NCBI GenBank assembly: GCA_002417825.1
Contig: DICX01000036.1
Location: forward strand, 1,028 to 30,742
Length of the DNA stretch: 29,715 nt
From: Lactobacillus sp. UBA5815
Lineage (GTDB): Bacteria > Bacillota > Bacilli > Lactobacillales > Lactobacillaceae
Direction: 5' to 3'
This document shows positions 16,261-24,234 of the stretch, one piece after another (position 1 is the first letter of the stretch; the number at the start of each line of letters is the position of its first letter). The position numbers and the translations under genes are program-made. The notes below the pieces were generated by a model. It saw nothing but the letters and a program-made list of their open reading frames with translations, ran no database searches and was not told the origin of the DNA.

Positions 16261-16326
16261 ATAAACACTTATTCCAAACAATTATTGGAAGATCCTTAAA
16301 AAACTTATTTTACGCAAAGTCATATT
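16261..16326 (+). other. Disrupted N-terminal coding segment of the TPR gene
   Basis: The frame of the TPR gene continues upstream and still looks like protein: from 16261 it reads (I)NTYSKQLLEDP, stop, KTYFTQSHILLKKAL. This resembles the usual first helix pair of the family. AAAGGA at 16245-16250 is ideally placed for a start at 16261, but that codon is ATA, and codon 13 (16297-16299) is TAA. The original start therefore seems lost and the N-terminus cut off, either by point changes or by paired indels around CCTTAAAAAA. A sequencing error is possible. Confidence 0.6.
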
Positions 16327-17532
16327 TTGCTGAAAAAAGCGCTTAAATATGATCAGCCTGAAGTTTTAGCTTCATTGGCTGATCATTTAACTGATTTAGG
16401 TTTTAGTGATCTATCAAAAAAAGTTTATCAACAATTGATTGATCAATTTCCTAAAGAAGATCTTTTTAAAGTTTATTTAGCCGAAATTTTAATCAATGAT
16501 GGCAATGAGGACCAAGGGCTTGATCTGCTTTATTCAATCGATCCTCAAAGCACTGCTTACGTTTCGAGTTTACTGGTCCAAAGTGATTACTATCAGACAT
16601 CTGGATTGATTGAGACAGCACGAGCTAAGCTGGAAGAAGCTGAAAAATTGGCTCCTAATGAGGATGCCATCAAATTTGGTTTAGCCGAACTAGACTTTTG
16701 GTCAGGGCATTATCAGACCGCTTTGCCGCGCTATGAGGACCTTTTAAAACGTCAAGATCAGTTTGAGGAAGTCTCTTTAAAGCAACGCTTACTCATAACC
16801 TTGGCCAAATTAGGGCAATATGAATCAGCAGCTGAAATTCTTAAAAAGGAACCTGCATTGGGACTTGATTTGGACACACAATATGAAGCGGGTCTGATCA
16901 TGTTAGGGGTTAAAAATCTTAAAGCAGCGATTCGATATCTGAATGAAGTCTTAAAAACTGCGCCAGATTACGTTAATGCTTATGACTTGCTGGCACAAGC
17001 TTATTTGAAGACAGATCAGTTTGATGCTGCATTGAAAACTGCGCATCTTGGCCTTTCGTACAATGAATTTGATGAATCTTTGTATGAATTGGGGACACAA
17101 TCTGCTTTAAAGCTGAAAGAATGGTCAACTGCTGAATCACTTTTAAAAAAAGGCTTGAAAATTGCACCAGATAACTCTGATTTACGATTGCAATTATCAA
17201 ACCTTTATCTTTATGAACATCATGATCAAGAGAATTTAGAATTATGGCAGACACAGTCCGATGAAGTAGATCTTGAACCACAGGCACATTGGAATTTAGC
17301 AGTTAGCTATCAGCGCCTTGAAAAGATTGATCAAGCTAAGGGAGAATTCTTACTAGCTTATCCGGAGTTTAAAGAAAATTCTGAATTTTTACGGCAGATG
17401 ATTTTATTCTTCAAAGAAATAGGAACTAAGCCAGTTTTGAATGAATTGCTTAAGAAATATTTAGCCTTAGTACCAGATGACCTTGAGATGCATGAATTGC
17501 AAGATCAATTGGACAATGACAATCAAAAATGA
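16327..17532 (+). CDS. Tetratricopeptide-repeat protein, N-terminus probably damaged
   Basis: A cytosolic helical-repeat scaffold that lies after hup in many lactobacilli; its partner is unknown. From the first usable start codon (TTG 16327) there are 401 residues in about ten TPR-like helix pairs. Typical repeat cores include ALPRYEDLLKRQDQFEEV (about 135-152), AAIRYLNEVLKTAPDYVNAYDLLAQAYLK and AESLLKKGLKIAPDNSDLRLQLSNLYL. The acidic C-terminus ends LQDQLDNDNQK. TTG 16327 has no Shine-Dalgarno sequence, and the open frame has been cut by an in-frame stop 30 bases upstream. The product may be poorly made or start elsewhere. The remaining 400 codons are intact, so any damage is recent or tolerated. 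It ends 24 bp from the convergent HAD gene with no clear terminator between. Confidence 0.8.
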   Translation: MLKKALKYDQPEVLASLADHLTDLGFSDLSKKVYQQLIDQFPKEDLFKVYLAEILINDGNEDQGLDLLYSIDPQSTAYVSSLLVQSDYYQTSGLIETARAKLEEAEKLAPNEDAIKFGLAELDFWSGHYQTALPRYEDLLKRQDQFEEVSLKQRLLITLAKLGQYESAAEILKKEPALGLDLDTQYEAGLIMLGVKNLKAAIRYLNEVLKTAPDYVNAYDLLAQAYLKTDQFDAALKTAHLGLSYNEFDESLYELGTQSALKLKEWSTAESLLKKGLKIAPDNSDLRLQLSNLYLYEHHDQENLELWQTQSDEVDLEPQAHWNLAVSYQRLEKIDQAKGEFLLAYPEFKENSEFLRQMILFFKEIGTKPVLNELLKKYLALVPDDLEMHELQDQLDNDNQK

Positions 17533-17556
17533 TTGTTTATCTCAAGGCTGATCAGT

Positions 17557-18369
17557 CTAGTTTAGGTGAAAGTAATGTTCTAAATAATCAGCCATGCCAT
17601 CATGATCATTGTCTAATTCAGTAATATCATCTGCGGTAGCCTTTAGACTAGGTAGGGCATTTTTCATTGCAACCCCGCGTCCAGCATAATCCAACATTTC
17701 CTGATCATTGTTTTGATCACCAAAGGCAATGATGTTTTTTTGATCGATATGATAATATTGGGCTAAATAAGATAGGGCAGATTCCTTATGTATTCCTTTT
17801 TTGAGCAATTCTAAAACATCGTAAGAACCACCCCATACAGAAGTTTCAACGTCTTGCCCATAGCTTTTTTTAATTTTTTGTTTTAAATTTTCGACTTTAT
17901 GTGCATTAAATTGTATAGATAGACTTATTGGCGAGGCATCAACATTATCACGTGTTAGTAACTGCTTTTCGGTTAGATGATCTGGCAGAAATTCTGGAAT
18001 TTTTGAAGAAGTTTTATTGGCCCAAACTTTATATTTGGATTCAACGGTCATCGTATTGATTCCTAATTCACGGTAATGATCCAGCAAATCAAAAGCGAGT
18101 TCTTCATCTAGCGTGAAAGCATGTTCGCCTGCCCAATGGTGGTGGGGGATGTGTGTCAAAGCACCATTGAAATTAATCATAGGCATATGATTGATTCCGA
18201 GCTGGTCGTAGAGGTGTTCAGCAATCCGATAGGGCCTTCCTGTGACGATGCTGACAAGGTGTCCCTCCTGACTTAACCTGCGTAAAGTTTGAATCGTGTG
18301 CTGGCTTAATTGAGATTGGCTGTTGAGTGCTGTTCCGTCTAGATCGACGGCAATCAAATGTTGTAACAT
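17557..18369 (-). CDS. HAD superfamily phosphatase, Cof type (IIB)
   Basis: A cytosolic phosphatase of the Cof/YidA class, which dephosphorylates sugar phosphates or cofactor intermediates. The substrate cannot be told from sequence. The 270 residues begin MLQHLIAVDLDGTALNS, with nucleophile D9 and general acid D11. The second motif is SIVTGRPY (about 40-47). A C2B cap covers about 85-190. The motif 3 lysine lies in the KKGIHKESAL segment near 205, and motif 4 is AFGDQNNDQEML (about 220-231). ATG has AGAAGGA upstream. It lies 50 bp downstream of the YitT gene on the same strand and may be co-transcribed with it. Confidence 0.92.
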   Translation of the reverse strand: MLQHLIAVDLDGTALNSQSQLSQHTIQTLRRLSQEGHLVSIVTGRPYRIAEHLYDQLGINHMPMINFNGALTHIPHHHWAGEHAFTLDEELAFDLLDHYRELGINTMTVESKYKVWANKTSSKIPEFLPDHLTEKQLLTRDNVDASPISLSIQFNAHKVENLKQKIKKSYGQDVETSVWGGSYDVLELLKKGIHKESALSYLAQYYHIDQKNIIAFGDQNNDQEMLDYAGRGVAMKNALPSLKATADDITELDNDHDGMADYLEHYFHLN

Positions 18370-18419
18370 AAATTTTTCCTTCTAACTAAAGCTATTTTTT
18401 CTATTTTAAAATAGGTCAT

Positions 18420-19307
18420 TCATTTTCGAAAGTTGAAAAACGAAGATCGGCGTTTGTAGGTAAAGCCTTCACCGACTGCTTCATAAACATCAAAAATGGT
18501 AACAAAGGCTTTAGGATCTTCATTTAAAATAATTGATTTTACTTTACCAATTTCGCGTGGTGAAACGATACAATATAAAATTTTTCTTTGTTGCCCTTGA
18601 TAGCCACCTTCGCCCTTTATAAACGTATAACCACGTTCTAGCTGCAAATCGATCATTTGTGCAATCTGGTCGTTTTTGTTGGAAATGATGAATAAGCCTT
18701 TAGCTTGGTAAGCCCCTTGCTGTACGGTGTCTGTCACACGTGCCAAGACAAAACTTGCTAAAAGCGTGTACATCATGTGGGGTAGATCAAGATAGGTCAA
18801 TGATGCCAGTAGGACAATGGCATCGCAAACCAAAAGTGAGCGGCCAATGGGAATATTGAAATTGAGGTTTAAGACGCGCGCAATGATGTCTGTGCCGCCA
18901 GTCGTACCATTGAATCGAAAAACGATCCCAATCCCAATCCCTGAAACAACACCCGCTAAGAGCCCTGTAAGAAATAGGTCATGTTTTAAATCGATTTGGT
19001 TTATAATAAAAATGTGTGTCCAAAAGTACAAGAAGAAGGAAAGACAGCTTGTTCCCCAAATCGTGTAGACAAGCTGTCTTCGATTCATGTAACGGTAACC
19101 AAGGATAATCAAAGGAATATTTAAAATCAATGTAGAAAGACCCGGATCGATATGAAACCAATAGCGTAATATTAATGCAACTCCACTCAATCCACCATCA
19201 GCTAATTGATTGGGAATGCTGATACTGTCTAAACTAAAGGCATAGATTGCGCAACCGATTGCAATCGCGATAGATTCAATAAGGGTACGTTGTACATTTT
19301 TATTCAT
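18420..19307 (-). CDS. YitT family membrane protein (DUF161 + DUF2179)
   Basis: An integral membrane protein of unknown function, common in several copies in Firmicutes. I read 295 residues from the ATG at 19307, which has AAGGAAG at correct spacing; the frame extends 12 codons further without one. Residues about 8-200 hold five to six hydrophobic helices with the family motifs DGGLSGVALILRY, IPLIILGYR and FRFNGTTGGTDIIARVL. The cytoplasmic C-terminal DUF2179 domain (about 205-285) contains ERGYTFIKGEGGYQGQQRKIL, resembling a small ligand-binding domain. It is divergent from cca with about 100 bp between. Confidence 0.9.
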   Translation of the reverse strand: MNKNVQRTLIESIAIAIGCAIYAFSLDSISIPNQLADGGLSGVALILRYWFHIDPGLSTLILNIPLIILGYRYMNRRQLVYTIWGTSCLSFFLYFWTHIFIINQIDLKHDLFLTGLLAGVVSGIGIGIVFRFNGTTGGTDIIARVLNLNFNIPIGRSLLVCDAIVLLASLTYLDLPHMMYTLLASFVLARVTDTVQQGAYQAKGLFIISNKNDQIAQMIDLQLERGYTFIKGEGGYQGQQRKILYCIVSPREIGKVKSIILNEDPKAFVTIFDVYEAVGEGFTYKRRSSFFNFRK

Positions 19308-19345
19308 CGATAGTAACTTCCTTTCTAGATTGGTTATTGACAAAA

Positions 19346-19374
19346 ATAAAACATGAATGAATCAATTGTATCAA
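19346..19374 (-). promoter_or_regulatory. Promoter candidate for the YitT gene
   Basis: On the minus strand TTGATA (19374-19369), a 17-bp spacer and TTTTAT (19351-19346) form a fair sigma-A promoter about 40 bp before the ATG. On the plus strand TTGACA at 19337-19342 could serve cca, but no good -10 lies at the right distance. Confidence 0.45.
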
Positions 19375-19410
19375 ATTAAAGCACGGATCATTACCTAAAT
19401 GGAGGTATTT

Positions 19411-20607
19411 ATGAAAATAAAGGCATTACCGCCGATCTTTTTAGAAGCAGTACCTGTTTTAAAAACGTTGAATCAAGCTGGTTTTCAAGCTTACTTTGTG
19501 GGTGGCAGTATTCGTGATTTGTTACTGAAACGTCAAATTCATGATATTGATATCGCGACAAGTGCCTATCCTGATGAAATCAAACATTTATTTTCAAGAA
19601 CGATTGATACAGGGATTAAACATGGAACTGTAACGGTCTTATCTCATGATAGCAGTTATGAGATCACCACTTTTCGCACAGAGTCAGGGTATCAAGATTA
19701 TAGAAGACCAGATCATGTGACTTTTGTCCAAAATTTGTCTGAAGATTTAAAGCGTCGTGATTTTACGATCAATGCGATGGCAATGGACGCAAATGGTGAA
19801 ATTACAGATCTTTTTCATGGTATAGCTGATTTGCATGATCGTGTTATCAAGGCAGTTGGGCAAGCAGAAACACGTTTCCATGAAGATGCATTGCGAATGA
19901 TGCGGGCCGTAAGATTCATGAGTCAGCTGCAATTTGATTTAGAGCCCCAAACTTACCAAGCGATTTGTGATAATCATGCTTTATTAAAAAAAATATCAGT
20001 GGAGCGTATTCGTGAAGAATTCGTTCAAATGGGAATTGGGCCAGGCAGTGTCCATGCTTTCAAAGCATTTCTAAATTCTGGATTGTCTGAAGAAGTTCCT
20101 TATTTCAAAGGTCAGAAAAAGCAGCTTGAAATTTTCCCTAAGCTTAATTTTAGTCCTTCTATCGAACCAAATTTATGGGCCTTGATCATTATTTTGCTCA
20201 AACTAACCGATGATGAAATTCCGCTGTTCATGCATGCATGGAAAACTTCTAACGCGCTAACACGACAAGTTAAAAAAATTGTGACTTTCTTTGACCTTGC
20301 AAGTGATCGAACCCCTTCAAACCTTGAACTCTTTGATTATGGTCTTGAAACCATCATGTGTACGATCGATGTGGCTCATATTTTAGGTCAGCCGATTAAT
20401 GGTGAAGCTTTGATTGATAGTTATCAAGTTTTACCTATTAAAAAGAACAGTGATCTTGATCTCGATGGTCATTTCTTGCTGGAATTAGGGGTTCAACCTG
20501 GTCCAGGTGTCGGACGATTGCTAGAACAGGCCAAAGAAGCTGTTTTGAATGGGAAAGTCGTTAATGAGCGGCGTGCAATAGCTGATTATTTGATTACCAA
20601 AAAATAG
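19411..20607 (+). CDS. cca: CCA-adding tRNA nucleotidyltransferase
   Basis: Builds or repairs the 3' CCA of tRNAs from CTP and ATP without a template (class II, Bacillus type). I read 398 residues from ATG 19411, because GGAGG lies 5 bases upstream of it; an ATG at 19399 would sit before that site. Motif A is VGGSIRD (30-36) with catalytic acids D45 and D47 in HDIDIAT. Motif C is RRDFTINAMAMD (about 115-126), and RFHEDALRMMRAVRF (about 155-170) is motif D. The C-terminal body and tail domains are full length. It ends at a bidirectional terminator. Confidence 0.96.
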   Translation: MKIKALPPIFLEAVPVLKTLNQAGFQAYFVGGSIRDLLLKRQIHDIDIATSAYPDEIKHLFSRTIDTGIKHGTVTVLSHDSSYEITTFRTESGYQDYRRPDHVTFVQNLSEDLKRRDFTINAMAMDANGEITDLFHGIADLHDRVIKAVGQAETRFHEDALRMMRAVRFMSQLQFDLEPQTYQAICDNHALLKKISVERIREEFVQMGIGPGSVHAFKAFLNSGLSEEVPYFKGQKKQLEIFPKLNFSPSIEPNLWALIIILLKLTDDEIPLFMHAWKTSNALTRQVKKIVTFFDLASDRTPSNLELFDYGLETIMCTIDVAHILGQPINGEALIDSYQVLPIKKNSDLDLDGHFLLELGVQPGPGVGRLLEQAKEAVLNGKVVNERRAIADYLITKK

Positions 20608-20611
20608 TATT

Positions 20612-20642
20612 AAAAAATTGGCCGATTGAGGCCAATTTTTTA
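20612..20642. terminator. Bidirectional terminator between cca and haemolysin III gene
   Basis: A perfect 12-bp stem joins AAAAAATTGGCC (20612-20623) to 20630-20641 with a 6-base loop. T runs on both strands serve both convergent genes. Confidence 0.92.
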
Positions 20643-20676
20643 GGCAAAGGACATGAGTAATTTGATGGCTCATATT

Positions 20677-21342
20677 TTAAACGTATAAATAGATTGAGAA
20701 AAACATCAGAATTGAGCCTAATAAGACAAAACAATGCCATATAACATGGATGTACGGTACACCGCGCATGCTAAAAAGAATGGCACCGACGGTATACGCA
20801 ATGCCGCCCCAAACTAAAAGCCAGAAGCCAGTACTTCCTAAAATGGGATACAAGACATTTCCTGCTAGGATGATCATCCAACCTAAAGCAACATACAAAA
20901 CTGTATCAAATATAACATGTTTACCTTGATTAAAGATGTAGAACAAGGTTCCGAATAAACATAGCGCCCAGATAATGCCTAACATCCACCATCCTTTAAC
21001 ACCACCAATAGCCACTAAAGTATAGGGCATATAAGTGCCTGCAATCAGAATAAAGATGGAAGAATGGTCAAAAACTTGGAAGACTTTCCGCGCACGCGTA
21101 AAAATCAAACTATGGTAAAGTGTTGAAAATAAATAAAGTAAGACTAAGCTGACGCCATAAAGGGTAAAACATGTCACTCTGAGGGGCTGTCCGGTTTTTG
21201 CACTTTTGACGATCAATAGGACTAAACCAGCTACCGCGAGTCCAAAACCGATACCATGAGTGATGGCACTAAAAATATTGTTTAAAATGTAATAGCTCTT
21301 GGGCCGTTCTTCAGGTTCGCGCCAAATTGATTTGATTTTCAT
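20677..21342 (-). CDS. Haemolysin III family / PAQR-like membrane protein
   Basis: A seven-helix membrane protein of the haemolysin III (YqfA, PAQR/CREST) family, possibly a metal-dependent hydrolase. The haemolysin name is historical and no toxin role is implied. The 221 residues carry the family motifs NNIFSAITHGIGFGL (about 21-35), LFSTLYHSL (about 70-78), DHSSIFILIAGTYMPYTL (about 92-109) and a C-terminal HVIWHCFVL (about 198-206). Together these supply the conserved Ser, His and Asp of the predicted metal site. ATG with AGGAT upstream. It is divergent from degV, with a 139-bp intergenic region. Confidence 0.92.
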   Translation of the reverse strand: MKIKSIWREPEERPKSYYILNNIFSAITHGIGFGLAVAGLVLLIVKSAKTGQPLRVTCFTLYGVSLVLLYLFSTLYHSLIFTRARKVFQVFDHSSIFILIAGTYMPYTLVAIGGVKGWWMLGIIWALCLFGTLFYIFNQGKHVIFDTVLYVALGWMIILAGNVLYPILGSTGFWLLVWGGIAYTVGAILFSMRGVPYIHVIWHCFVLLGSILMFFSIYLYV

Positions 21343-21364
21343 TTTCGATTATCCTAACTATATT

Positions 21365-21394
21365 TTGAATGTATTTTTAATTTTTTGTTATACT
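21365..21394 (+). promoter_or_regulatory. Promoter of degV-yozE-ctpA
   Basis: TTGAAT (21365-21370), an 18-bp spacer and TATACT (21389-21394), with TG one base before it (extended -10). The predicted start near 21401 gives a leader of about 80 nt. Confidence 0.65.
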
Positions 21395-21419
21395 TAGGCA
21401 GGAAATGATCATGCCCGAC

Positions 21420-21449
21420 TTTTCACTTAAGTTTATCATAAAGTGAAAA
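21420..21449 (+). repeat. Hairpin in the degV leader
   Basis: TTTTCACTT (21420-21428) and AAGTGAAAA (21441-21449) are perfect 9-bp complements with a 12-base loop, inside the predicted 5' leader and 33 bases before the degV start. There is no T run, so it is not a terminator. It could be mRNA stabilising or an operator palindrome. Confidence 0.45.
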
Positions 21450-21481
21450 TTCTTGAATTGATGAAAGGTAAAGATTTGACA

Positions 21482-22327
21482 ATGATTAAGGTTATGACAG
21501 ATTCTTCTGTACAATTAACCCCAGAAGAAATTGAAAAATATAAAATAACCGTTGTACCGCTTTCAATTACGATCGATGGTAAAGTTTACACTGACGGTGT
21601 TGACATTACAAGACGCGATTTCGTTCAGAAAATGGAAACTGCTCATGAGTTGCCCAAAACGAGTCAACCGTCTATTGGTCTGTTTGTTCAAAAATTTAAG
21701 GAATTGACTGCTGATGGTAGCCACTGCTTAGGCATCTTTTTGGCCAAAAGTTTAAGTGGAACGATTGATGCTGCTCGTCAGGCCGCTGAGATGGTTGATC
21801 CTGAAAAAATTACGCTAGTGGATTCTCGATTTACGGATCGTGCCGAAGGATATCAAGTTTTGGCAGCATGCCAAGATGCTGAAGCAGGACGTTCCATTGA
21901 TGAAATTAAAGCACATTTAAAGCAGATTCAAGATAACATGCATTTGGATATGATGGTCGTTAATTTGAAAAACATCATCAAGGGCGGACGTCTTGGAAAG
22001 TTGACGGGACGTGTCGCAACTTTACTCAATATTCGAATTGCGTTGACTATGAAAGATGGTGTGATCAGCATTCAAAGAAAGGGACGCGGTAAGAAATTTT
22101 CAAAGAAGTATGATGATGATATTGTTTCAACGATAGCCAAGCTGTCTCAAGTCAAAAAAGTTTGCCTTTCTTATGTTGATACACCAGAATTGATGCATCA
22201 ATTGGCTGATCGCATCAAGAACATTCGGCCTGATTTGGATTTGCTAGTCAAAGAAACAAGTCCAATTATCGCAACACATGCTGGAACCGGTGCCTATGCG
22301 ATTTTATTTTATGCGGAGCAATCATGA
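21482..22327 (+). CDS. DegV family fatty-acid-binding protein
   Basis: A DegV-fold protein, the family that includes FakB. FakB presents a bound fatty acid to the kinase FakA for phosphorylation and entry into phospholipid. I read 281 residues from ATG 21482, giving MIKVMTDSSVQLTPEEIEKY, the typical start. A GTG at 21443 would add 13 atypical residues. The fatty-acid site motifs are TDSS (6-9), KTSQPS (about 60-65) and LAKSLSGTIDAA (about 87-98). IIKGGRLGK (about 167-175) and THAGTGAYAILFY near the end are also typical. No fakA is in the window. It overlaps yozE by 4 bp (ATGA). Confidence 0.92.
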   Translation: MIKVMTDSSVQLTPEEIEKYKITVVPLSITIDGKVYTDGVDITRRDFVQKMETAHELPKTSQPSIGLFVQKFKELTADGSHCLGIFLAKSLSGTIDAARQAAEMVDPEKITLVDSRFTDRAEGYQVLAACQDAEAGRSIDEIKAHLKQIQDNMHLDMMVVNLKNIIKGGRLGKLTGRVATLLNIRIALTMKDGVISIQRKGRGKKFSKKYDDDIVSTIAKLSQVKKVCLSYVDTPELMHQLADRIKNIRPDLDLLVKETSPIIATHAGTGAYAILFYAEQS

Positions 22328-22551
22328 CGTTTCGAGAAAGTTTTTATCGCTTTTTAATGACTTTGAGAGATCCTGATGGAACAGATGAAGTCACACAATT
22401 TGCGAACAATGCGCAGCATGATTCACAATTTCCAAAACAAGCGCAAGACTATGAATTTTTGTCAAATTATTTAGAATTAAATGCGAGCTATTTGCCTAGT
22501 ATGACGATTTTTGATAAAGCTTATCAAATGTATCTTGAAAAGATGGCTTAA
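22324..22551 (+). CDS. YozE-like SAM-domain small protein (UPF0346)
   Basis: A 75-residue soluble helical protein of the YozE family, whose function is unknown. It begins MTFRESFYRFLMTLRDP and contains FANNAQHDSQFPKQAQDYEFLSNYLE, the conserved centre of the family. It ends in an amphipathic helix (FDKAYQMYLEKMA). Length and motifs match. The ATG overlaps the degV stop as ATGA, and ctpA follows 6 bp later, so the three genes form an operon. Confidence 0.9.
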   Translation: MTFRESFYRFLMTLRDPDGTDEVTQFANNAQHDSQFPKQAQDYEFLSNYLELNASYLPSMTIFDKAYQMYLEKMA

Positions 22552-22557
22552 ACTTTT

Positions 22558-23997
22558 ATGGCAAAAGAAAACAAAAAACAGGTACGAGACATTAAAGCAC
22601 CTTCAAAGTATCGAAAAGTCATCAAATTCTGTCTTGTAGGAATCGCAGGTTTGATTTTAGGAAGTGGTTTAACGACTGCTTATTTTTTGAATAGCCAAAA
22701 AAAGTCTCCTTTGGCAGATGTGGCTAAAATTTACACCGCGATTCATCAAAACTATTACCAAAAAGTATCGAGCAAAACACTGACAAATGGTGCCATAAAT
22801 GGCATGATTTCGTCTTTAAATGATCCATTTTCACAAGTTTTGCAAGGAACTGAGGCAAAAGAAGTCAATCAAGTGGCAAAAGGAGCTTCTTTTGCTGGAA
22901 TTGGCATTCAAATGAAGCTAGTAGGGCAAAAAATTTTTGTCGAGGCGATCGTGCCTAAAACGCCGGCTGCTAAAAGTCCGATCAAGTCTGGTGATCAGAT
23001 TGTCGCAGTCGATGGTCATAAAGTGAAAGCTGATTTATCTTGGGTATCTGATCATGTACGTGGTAAAAAGGGGACACAAGTCGTTTTGACAATGAAACAT
23101 CAAAAAACGATTTTCAAGGTAACTTTGACTCGTCAGAAAATTCAGCAATCTTCAGTTTCAGTTTCTTACTATAATGGCACTGCAGTAGTTGCCGTGAGTC
23201 AATTTGATGTCAACACTTCTAAAGATTTAAAAACCACTTTGAAACAGCTTACTCATAAAAAAACTAAAAGATTGATCATTGATTTGAGAAACAACCCTGG
23301 TGGTATTATGCAAGCGGCGCTTGAATCAGCCAGCTATTTCTTGCCAAATGGCGCTGTTATCATGCAGTATCGAGATCGAACCGCCGCTAAGACCCAAATT
23401 CAAAATGATAAGACTTTGAACAAGGGGTATCACGTCTCTATGAAGCCGATCATCTTGATTAATAGCCAAACTGCTAGTGCTGCTGAGATTTTTACGGCTG
23501 CACTCATGGAAAATCATCGTGCTACCAGTGTTGGACAAACTTCATATGGAAAAGGAACCGTACAGCAAGTTTCTGAGCAAAAGGGGATTGAGTATAAATT
23601 TACAATTGCTAAATGGCTGACACCAAATGGAACGTGGATCAATCACAAAGGAATCAAGCCAACTTATAAAGTACCGCTAAGTGTTTATGAAAAGCTTCCC
23701 GAATTTGAATCCGATACGGATTTGAAGCCGAATATGATGGGGTTGGATGTTGCCATTTTGCAGAAGTATCTGCAAGCATTGAATTTATTGCCCAATCATT
23801 TAACTGGTGTTTTTGATCAGCAGACCGAACAAGCTGTTTTAAAGTATCAGCAGCAAAATGGACTTTCTCAGACTGGCCAGGTTAATCAGCAGTTGCGTCA
23901 GCAACTTTATCTTTCAATTGCAGAAAAAGAAGCCCAAGATGACAATGTGCTCGCTAGAGCATTATCAATTGAAAATCAAGAAGTTCAGAATAAATAA
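22558..23997 (+). CDS. C-terminal processing peptidase, S41 family (CtpA type)
   Basis: A membrane-anchored serine protease facing the cell wall, which cleaves extracytoplasmic proteins near their C-termini. Its 479 residues run in order: cytoplasmic N-terminus, one helix (about 22-44), an N-terminal cap, a PDZ domain (about 100-190, GIGIQMKLVGQKIFVEAI), then the S41 catalytic core. The Ser-Lys dyad is intact: S307 in NSQTASAAEIF and K332 in TSYGKGTVQQ. The carboxylate-binding region RNNPGGIM is near 247. A C-terminal peptidoglycan-binding domain (about 393-465, MMGLDVAILQKYLQAL) should anchor it to the wall. There is no clear Shine-Dalgarno; translation is probably coupled to yozE. Confidence 0.94.
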   Translation: MAKENKKQVRDIKAPSKYRKVIKFCLVGIAGLILGSGLTTAYFLNSQKKSPLADVAKIYTAIHQNYYQKVSSKTLTNGAINGMISSLNDPFSQVLQGTEAKEVNQVAKGASFAGIGIQMKLVGQKIFVEAIVPKTPAAKSPIKSGDQIVAVDGHKVKADLSWVSDHVRGKKGTQVVLTMKHQKTIFKVTLTRQKIQQSSVSVSYYNGTAVVAVSQFDVNTSKDLKTTLKQLTHKKTKRLIIDLRNNPGGIMQAALESASYFLPNGAVIMQYRDRTAAKTQIQNDKTLNKGYHVSMKPIILINSQTASAAEIFTAALMENHRATSVGQTSYGKGTVQQVSEQKGIEYKFTIAKWLTPNGTWINHKGIKPTYKVPLSVYEKLPEFESDTDLKPNMMGLDVAILQKYLQALNLLPNHLTGVFDQQTEQAVLKYQQQNGLSQTGQVNQQLRQQLYLSIAEKEAQDDNVLARALSIENQEVQNK

Positions 23998-24033
23998 AAC
24001 CTTGATTCAGTGACAATTTATATTTAAATTGCG

Positions 24034-24060
24034 AAAAGCCTGATGAATCAGGCTTTTTTA
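24034..24060 (+). terminator. Terminator of degV-yozE-ctpA
   Basis: AAAAGCCTGA (24034-24043) pairs with TCAGGCTTTT (24048-24057) around TGAA, followed by further T. Confidence 0.92.
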
Positions 24061-24138
24061 TTTTGCTTATTTTCCGCATTGACATGACTTTCAACACTAT
24101 AAAATAGAAAAAAGTTGCTACTTCATGATGGTATAACC

Positions 24139-24168
24139 CCCACTTGTCTGTGATATCTGCCCACTTGT
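24139..24168 (+). promoter_or_regulatory. Predicted LytTR operator: two 9-bp direct repeats
   Basis: CCCACTTGT occurs exactly at 24139-24147 and again at 24160-24168. The 12-bp spacer puts the copies 21 bp, two helical turns, apart on the same face. By established knowledge LytTR-domain regulators (AgrA, and the HdrR/BrsR type) bind 9-bp direct repeats with 12-13 bp between. Read on the minus strand the repeat is ACAAGTGGG, similar to the LytTR consensus except at positions 4-5. A LytTR gene lies in the operon that follows, so autoregulation is the simplest reading. Confidence 0.65.
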
Positions 24169-24178
24169 TGAAATAGGC

Positions 24179-24207
24179 GAGACACAATGATGTAGCCAAG
24201 TTATGCT
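24179..24207 (+). promoter_or_regulatory. Weak promoter of the ABC/LytTR operon
   Basis: GAGACA (24179-24184), a 17-bp spacer and TATGCT (24202-24207). Both boxes are only moderately close to consensus. That fits an activator-dependent promoter, with the repeat operator ending 10 bp upstream of the -35. The predicted start near 24214 precedes the AGGGAGG site. Confidence 0.45.
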
Positions 24208-24234
24208 AGTTCTTGAATTAAAAGGGAGGGCTAT

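Noticed and set aside
17533..17556. Terminator between the convergent TPR and HAD genes
   Set aside because: Only the short palindrome CTGATCAG is present, with no T run on either strand.
24079..24105. TTGACA followed by TATAAAAT as the promoter of the ABC operon
   Set aside because: The spacer is only 13-15 bp, too short for sigma-A, and it lies upstream of the repeat operator. The weaker 24179-24207 pair has the right geometry.
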